16,722 nt of DNA, from the NCBI GenBank assembly GCA_033720955.1, contig JAWWBN010000063.1, positions 1 to 16,722 on the forward strand, given 5' to 3'. The notes beneath the pieces were generated by a model. It was not told the DNA's origin. It did not search any database and saw only the letters and a program-made list of their open reading frames with translations. A program made the translations under genes and the position numbers. The stretch is from JAWWBN01 sp033720955 (GTDB taxonomy: Bacteria; Acidobacteriota; Thermoanaerobaculia; Multivoradales; JAHEKO01). Shown here piece after piece: positions 15,301-16,722 of the stretch. Position 1 is the first letter of the stretch. Each line of letters begins with the position of its first letter.

Positions 15301-15752
15301 GGGCCGTCTCGCCCCGCTTCCTCCACCTCGCCTCCCACGCCGTCGTGGACGCCCGCCGGCCCGCCTACTCCGCCATCCTCATGTCGCCGGAGAGCGAGCC
15401 CGGCGAGGACGGCCTCCTCCAGACCCACGAGGTCTTCCGGCTCGCCGTGCCGGCCGAGCTGGTGGTGCTGTCGGCCTGCGAGACCGGGCTCGGTCGGCAG
15501 GTGCGCGGCGAGGGGCTCGTCGGTCTCAGCCGGGCCTTCATCTACGCCGGCGCGCGGGCCGTCACCGTCAGCCTCTGGCCGGTGGCCGACCGCTCGACCA
15601 CAGAGCTGATGCTCGCCTTCTACCGCGAGATCGAAGACGGCGCCCGGATGACGGAGGCGCTCCGGCGGGCCAAGCTGCGGCTCGCCGGGTCGCCGCGCTT
15701 CGCCCATCCCTACTACTGGGCGCCCTTCGTGATGATGGGCGACTCGGCCTGA
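12360..15752 (+). CDS. Exported TPR-CHAT domain protein (putative caspase-like cysteine protease)
   Basis: 1130 aa from the ATG at 12360, which has a fair Shine-Dalgarno site; an alternative start is TTG 12417, which would give a shorter N-terminus. An Arg-rich stretch (RSERRRKRRSRS) is followed by the hydrophobic AAVVALCAIAAAA and a Pro-rich segment, resembling a signal peptide, so export is likely. Residues ~60-155 form a PPC-like beta-sandwich (RIEPGEGHLYELAVPAGSYL). Residues ~210-615 hold about ten TPRs of ~40 residues (repeating NNLG, ANLG, QNLG and ...ALELARRRGD units), a ligand or partner-binding solenoid. A connector (SQEMRASYFAGQQENYFF) and coiled coil lead into the CHAT domain (~850-1128), a caspase-fold protease. 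The dyad is intact: H993 in FLHLASHA and C1040 in VLSACETGLG. The end, YYWAPFVMMGDS, is typical. It diverges from an ECF sigma/anti-sigma pair. Substrate unknown. Confidence 0.9.
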   Translation: MVPKPRGQVNRGSCTTIDSLADSDRSERRRKRRSRSAAVVALCAIAAAAPPPAPPGEPAATPLTAGEPVERRIEPGEGHLYELAVPAGSYLRLVAEQSVVDLAVEVLGPAGDRLAGGDVLGSLFLPEVVSLVTSGEGPLRVVVRTAPEEEQGGDYRLELEELRPAGPDDAWRVEAETHLQLGRDRLDRHGREGAAEAQRLLAGARAAARRAGDGALEGKIVHYLAGVHQAEGDLEATLETLRIALATRRAAGDLPGTHHSLDMIGHLLGSSGDREAAAEIHTEALAVARRSGRRDLEAKSLNNLGALDYWAGRLAEAGEKFDRALSIYRETGDDALRARTLANLGVIYRRLGRLDAADGAYREALELARRRGDVDNEITIVNNLGVLHRVRGEMQRALETYTDGIERASRLDLPRGKLADLHQNLGALWDRLGHPERAMESHETALALYRASGELAPQAGALMRIAWIHESTGEPEKMLPVLEEALRLAREAEDPREQALILATMGRARLELGEPLAAAPLFQAAAELAETATDANALNLALRNLGRAFTESGELVRARETLSRALDLSREVGDPIAEASTRFAQARLARREGRLGAAYDEMETALTAIERLRADLASQEMRASYFAGQQENYFFVADLLVERHEREPGGGFDRLAFEWSERSRARSFVELLAEAVAGAREGLTGELAERERALSQRIASTQSDLIGLLARPNPDPRRTAAARDDLDALLLELEQLEGELRREHPRYADVRYPQPASLAGVQRMLEPGDALLEYLLGEPRSLLFVVTRERFATLALPPADEIAALVRAARRALEKPGRGTLGSYLAVAPRLYDLLVRPAEPLLEGRVRLRIVPDGALHYLPFEALLTRATPRLSPEAYLVSRWSVSYVPSASALSEIRRNQREEAPARSRDLLAFGDPFVAEAEPGPDSATRALPAERWEWRRLPGTREEIEAIAGLFPAERVETYVGERARESLLKSRLGAVSPRFLHLASHAVVDARRPAYSAILMSPESEPGEDGLLQTHEVFRLAVPAELVVLSACETGLGRQVRGEGLVGLSRAFIYAGARAVTVSLWPVADRSTTELMLAFYREIEDGARMTEALRRAKLRLAGSPRFAHPYYWAPFVMMGDSA
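12398..12409 (+). promoter_or_regulatory. Candidate extended -10 promoter element at the CHAT gene
   Basis: CTGCACTACAAT contains TACAAT (five of six matches to the -10 consensus) with TG three bases upstream, matching the motif before three other units. The predicted start near 12416 falls on the in-frame TTG at 12417, which would make a leaderless message. It overlaps the 8-base palindrome AATCGATT (12407-12414). If the ATG at 12360 is the true start, this site would be inside the gene. Confidence 0.35.
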
Positions 15753-15756
15753 AGGC

Positions 15757-15768
15757 CTGTGGTAGCGT
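15757..15768 (+). promoter_or_regulatory. Candidate extended -10 promoter element for the small membrane protein gene
   Basis: CTGTGGTAGCGT begins 4 bases after the CHAT stop codon. It has TAGCGT as a -10-like hexamer with TG both one and three bases upstream, and gives a predicted start near 15775 and a leader of about 60 bases. It matches the pattern before the 5320, GGDEF-EAL and CHAT units. It suggests that the small gene can be transcribed separately from the CHAT gene. Confidence 0.4.
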
Positions 15769-15823
15769 GAAGCAAGTCTCTCTGTTCACTTCGGGTCTCC
15801 GGGTGCCTCGGGTGGCGCCCGCC

Positions 15824-15830
15824 AAGGAGG
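15824..15830 (+). promoter_or_regulatory. Strong ribosome binding site of the small membrane protein gene
   Basis: AAGGAGG is a perfect Shine-Dalgarno core ending 4 bases before the ATG at 15835. It is the best such site in the window; most other genes here have weak or no sites. It both fixes the start and predicts high translation of the small protein. Confidence 0.75.
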
Positions 15831-15834
15831 AATC

Positions 15835-16152
15835 ATGGACAACACCGGCTCAGGGATAAGCGACTACGATCCGCCGACCGGGATGATGATGGGCGCCACG
15901 GCCGCGCTCAACACCGCGGGCGGGGCCGCGCTGATCGCCATGTCGAGCGTCTTCCACGTCACCCTCGGTGCGATCTTCCTCGCCTCCGGGATCGTGCTGT
16001 TCTCGTGGCTGATCACCCGCCGTGTCCCTCACGCCCGCGTCCTGACCCTGCTCGGGTTCGACAAGCGGGAGACGGAGGAGATCCTCCGCAAGACCCTCGG
16101 CGGCGACGACTCGGGCGGCTCGGGCAAGTCCGGCGCCTCCAGCGCCTACTGA
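15835..16152 (+). CDS. Small membrane protein, 105 aa, unknown family
   Basis: I do not recognise this family. The N-terminus (1-16) is polar and acidic. Residues ~17-37 (GMMMGATAALNTAGGAALIAM) are moderately hydrophobic and small-residue-rich, and residues ~40-60 (FHVTLGAIFLASGIVLFSWLI) are a clear membrane span, followed by positive TRRVPHAR. A short amphipathic helix (LLGFDKRETEEILRKTLGG) and a flexible Gly/Ser/Asp tail complete it. A two-helix hairpin with both ends in the cytoplasm, or a single span, both fit. The start is fixed by a perfect AAGGAGG site. It lies 82 bases after the CHAT gene with its own candidate promoter, so it may be a partner, substrate or effector of the CHAT protein, or simply a neighbour. 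It is expected to be well translated. Confidence 0.8.
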   Translation: MDNTGSGISDYDPPTGMMMGATAALNTAGGAALIAMSSVFHVTLGAIFLASGIVLFSWLITRRVPHARVLTLLGFDKRETEEILRKTLGGDDSGGSGKSGASSAY

Positions 16153-16153
16153 G

Positions 16154-16195
16154 CCGGCGGCGGCTGGCGGATCCGCGGCGAGACCGCGCCGCCGG
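16154..16195. terminator. GC-rich hairpin between convergent genes (possible bidirectional terminator)
   Basis: CCGGCGGCG (16154-16162) pairs with CGCCGCCGG (16187-16195) as a perfect 9-base-pair stem. The 24-base interior contains a second palindrome, GCGGATCCGC (16167-16176). It fills most of the 49-base gap between the converging small membrane protein and RluA-family genes. There is no T-run on either side, so termination efficiency is uncertain. Confidence 0.4.
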
Positions 16196-16201
16196 AGGAC
16201 G

Positions 16202-16722
16202 CTACCTCCGCGAGCCGGCCACCAGCTCCGCCAGGTCGGGCCAGAGGGCCGATTCGAGAACGATCCGGCGGCCCGTCGCGGGGTGCTCGACGCCCAGCCG
16301 CCAGGCGTGGAGCGCCTGGCGATCGTGCCCCAGCCGGGCGCGGTCCTCCGCCCCGAGATCGCCCTCCAGCGAGCGCAGGAAGAGCGCGTCGCCGCCCAGG
16401 TAGAGCTTGTCGCCCACGATGGGATGCCCGATCGAGGCGAGGTGCACCCGGAGCTGGTGCTGGCGGCCGGTCCGCGGCCGCAGCTCCAGCAGGCTGCGGC
16501 CGGAGCGGCGCGCCCCCCGGAGGCTGAGGGTGACGCCGGGCGGGCCCGCGGGCCGGGCGCGCCCCCCGGGAGTTCTCTCGCCCCGCGAGCCGGGGTCGTC
16601 GCCGATCGCCAGCTCGACCGCGCCGTGCTCCGCCTCGACCTCGCCGGTCACCACCGCCAGATAGGTCTTCTCCGCCGAGCGCCGGGTGAACTGCTCGTTG
16701 AGGTGGGCGCGGGCCTCGCGGC
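16202..16722 (-). CDS. RluA-family pseudouridine synthase, C-terminal part (5' end beyond window)
   Basis: The frame is open to the window edge, so the gene begins outside; the GTG at 16654 is internal. The visible ~173 residues begin REARAHLNEQFTRRSAEKTYLAVVTGEV, shown here as AHLNEQF and EKTYLAVVTGEV, the segment that follows the catalytic aspartate motif in RluA-type enzymes. The family signature TGRQHQLRVHLASIGHPIVGD is present in parts (GRQHQLRVHL, GHPIVGDKLY), which contacts RNA and the active site. The catalytic HRLD motif lies beyond the window, so activity cannot be confirmed. These enzymes isomerise uridine to pseudouridine in rRNA or tRNA. A Gly/Pro/Arg-rich insert lies between the two conserved segments. 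The exact RNA target (RluA, RluC or RluD type) cannot be told from this fragment. Confidence 0.85.
   Translation of the reverse strand, partial: REARAHLNEQFTRRSAEKTYLAVVTGEVEAEHGAVELAIGDDPGSRGERTPGGRARPAGPPGVTLSLRGARRSGRSLLELRPRTGRQHQLRVHLASIGHPIVGDKLYLGGDALFLRSLEGDLGAEDRARLGHDRQALHAWRLGVEHPATGRRIVLESALWPDLAELVAGSRR

Noticed and set aside
12414..15707. A 1097-codon open frame on the minus strand opposite the CHAT gene
   Set aside because: It lacks any recognisable domain, is low-complexity in composition, and arises from the strong GC bias of the plus-strand codons; the CHAT frame has clear TPR and protease motifs.
12360..15752. Possible type III-E CRISPR (Craspase-like) assignment for the TPR-CHAT protein
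   Set aside because: No CRISPR repeats or Cas proteins are present; the protein has its own signal-like N-terminus and PPC-like domain, so only the protease-sigma logic is comparable.
15746..15757. GGCCTGAAGGCC palindrome at the CHAT stop codon
   Set aside because: Only a 4-base stem with a 4-base loop and no T-run; too weak to call a terminator.

Overview
This window is very GC-rich (strong G/C bias at third codon positions), tightly packed bacterial chromosome with no transposases, phage genes, tRNA/rRNA genes or CRISPR repeats. The gene content points to the Acidobacteriota, probably a Thermoanaerobaculia-like lineage: exported 'VWFA-related' proteins of the type abundant in that phylum, an ECF sigma factor with a zf-HC2 anti-sigma factor, and a large TPR-CHAT protein. 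The taxonomy is inferred from gene families, not from a marker gene. No gene-free stretch exceeds about 110 bases.

Region 1 (1-5254, + strand) is a four-gene cistron chain. It holds the C-terminal part of an RsbW/SpoIIAB-like anti-sigma ATPase, an exported VWFA-related protein with a degenerate metal site, an exported TPR protein, and an exported VWA protein with an intact MIDAS motif. Every junction is a 4-base stop/start overlap, so translation is probably coupled. The VWA + TPR + VWA layout recalls Bat-type gene sets, but these products are exported rather than membrane-anchored.

Region 2 (5320-7414, +) pairs an unrecognised all-helical 376-aa protein with a canonical 2-dehydropantoate 2-reductase (pantothenate/CoA synthesis). 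It ends at a hairpin shared with the convergent region 3 (7488-10585, - strand), where a PAS-PAS-GGDEF-EAL cyclic-di-GMP protein lies 17 bases upstream of a canonical arginase.

Region 4 (10690-16152) is the most interesting part. On the - strand lie an ECF sigma factor and a membrane anti-sigma factor that has two HxxxCxxC zinc motifs, one membrane span, a coiled coil and an extracytoplasmic beta domain. Divergent from them is a 1130-aa protein with a putative signal segment, a PPC-like beta-sandwich, about ten 40-residue TPRs and a CHAT protease domain with an intact His/Cys dyad. A 105-aa membrane protein with a near-perfect ribosome binding site follows. A working hypothesis is that the TPR-CHAT protease senses something and acts on the anti-sigma factor or the small membrane protein, by analogy with other systems that couple a TPR-CHAT protease to an ECF sigma factor.

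Region 5 (16202-16722, -) is the C-terminal part of an RluA-family pseudouridine synthase. Four transcription units (5320, GGDEF-EAL, CHAT and the small membrane protein) are each preceded by a similar 12-base element, YTGYRNTASNNT, which looks like a shared extended -10 promoter motif.
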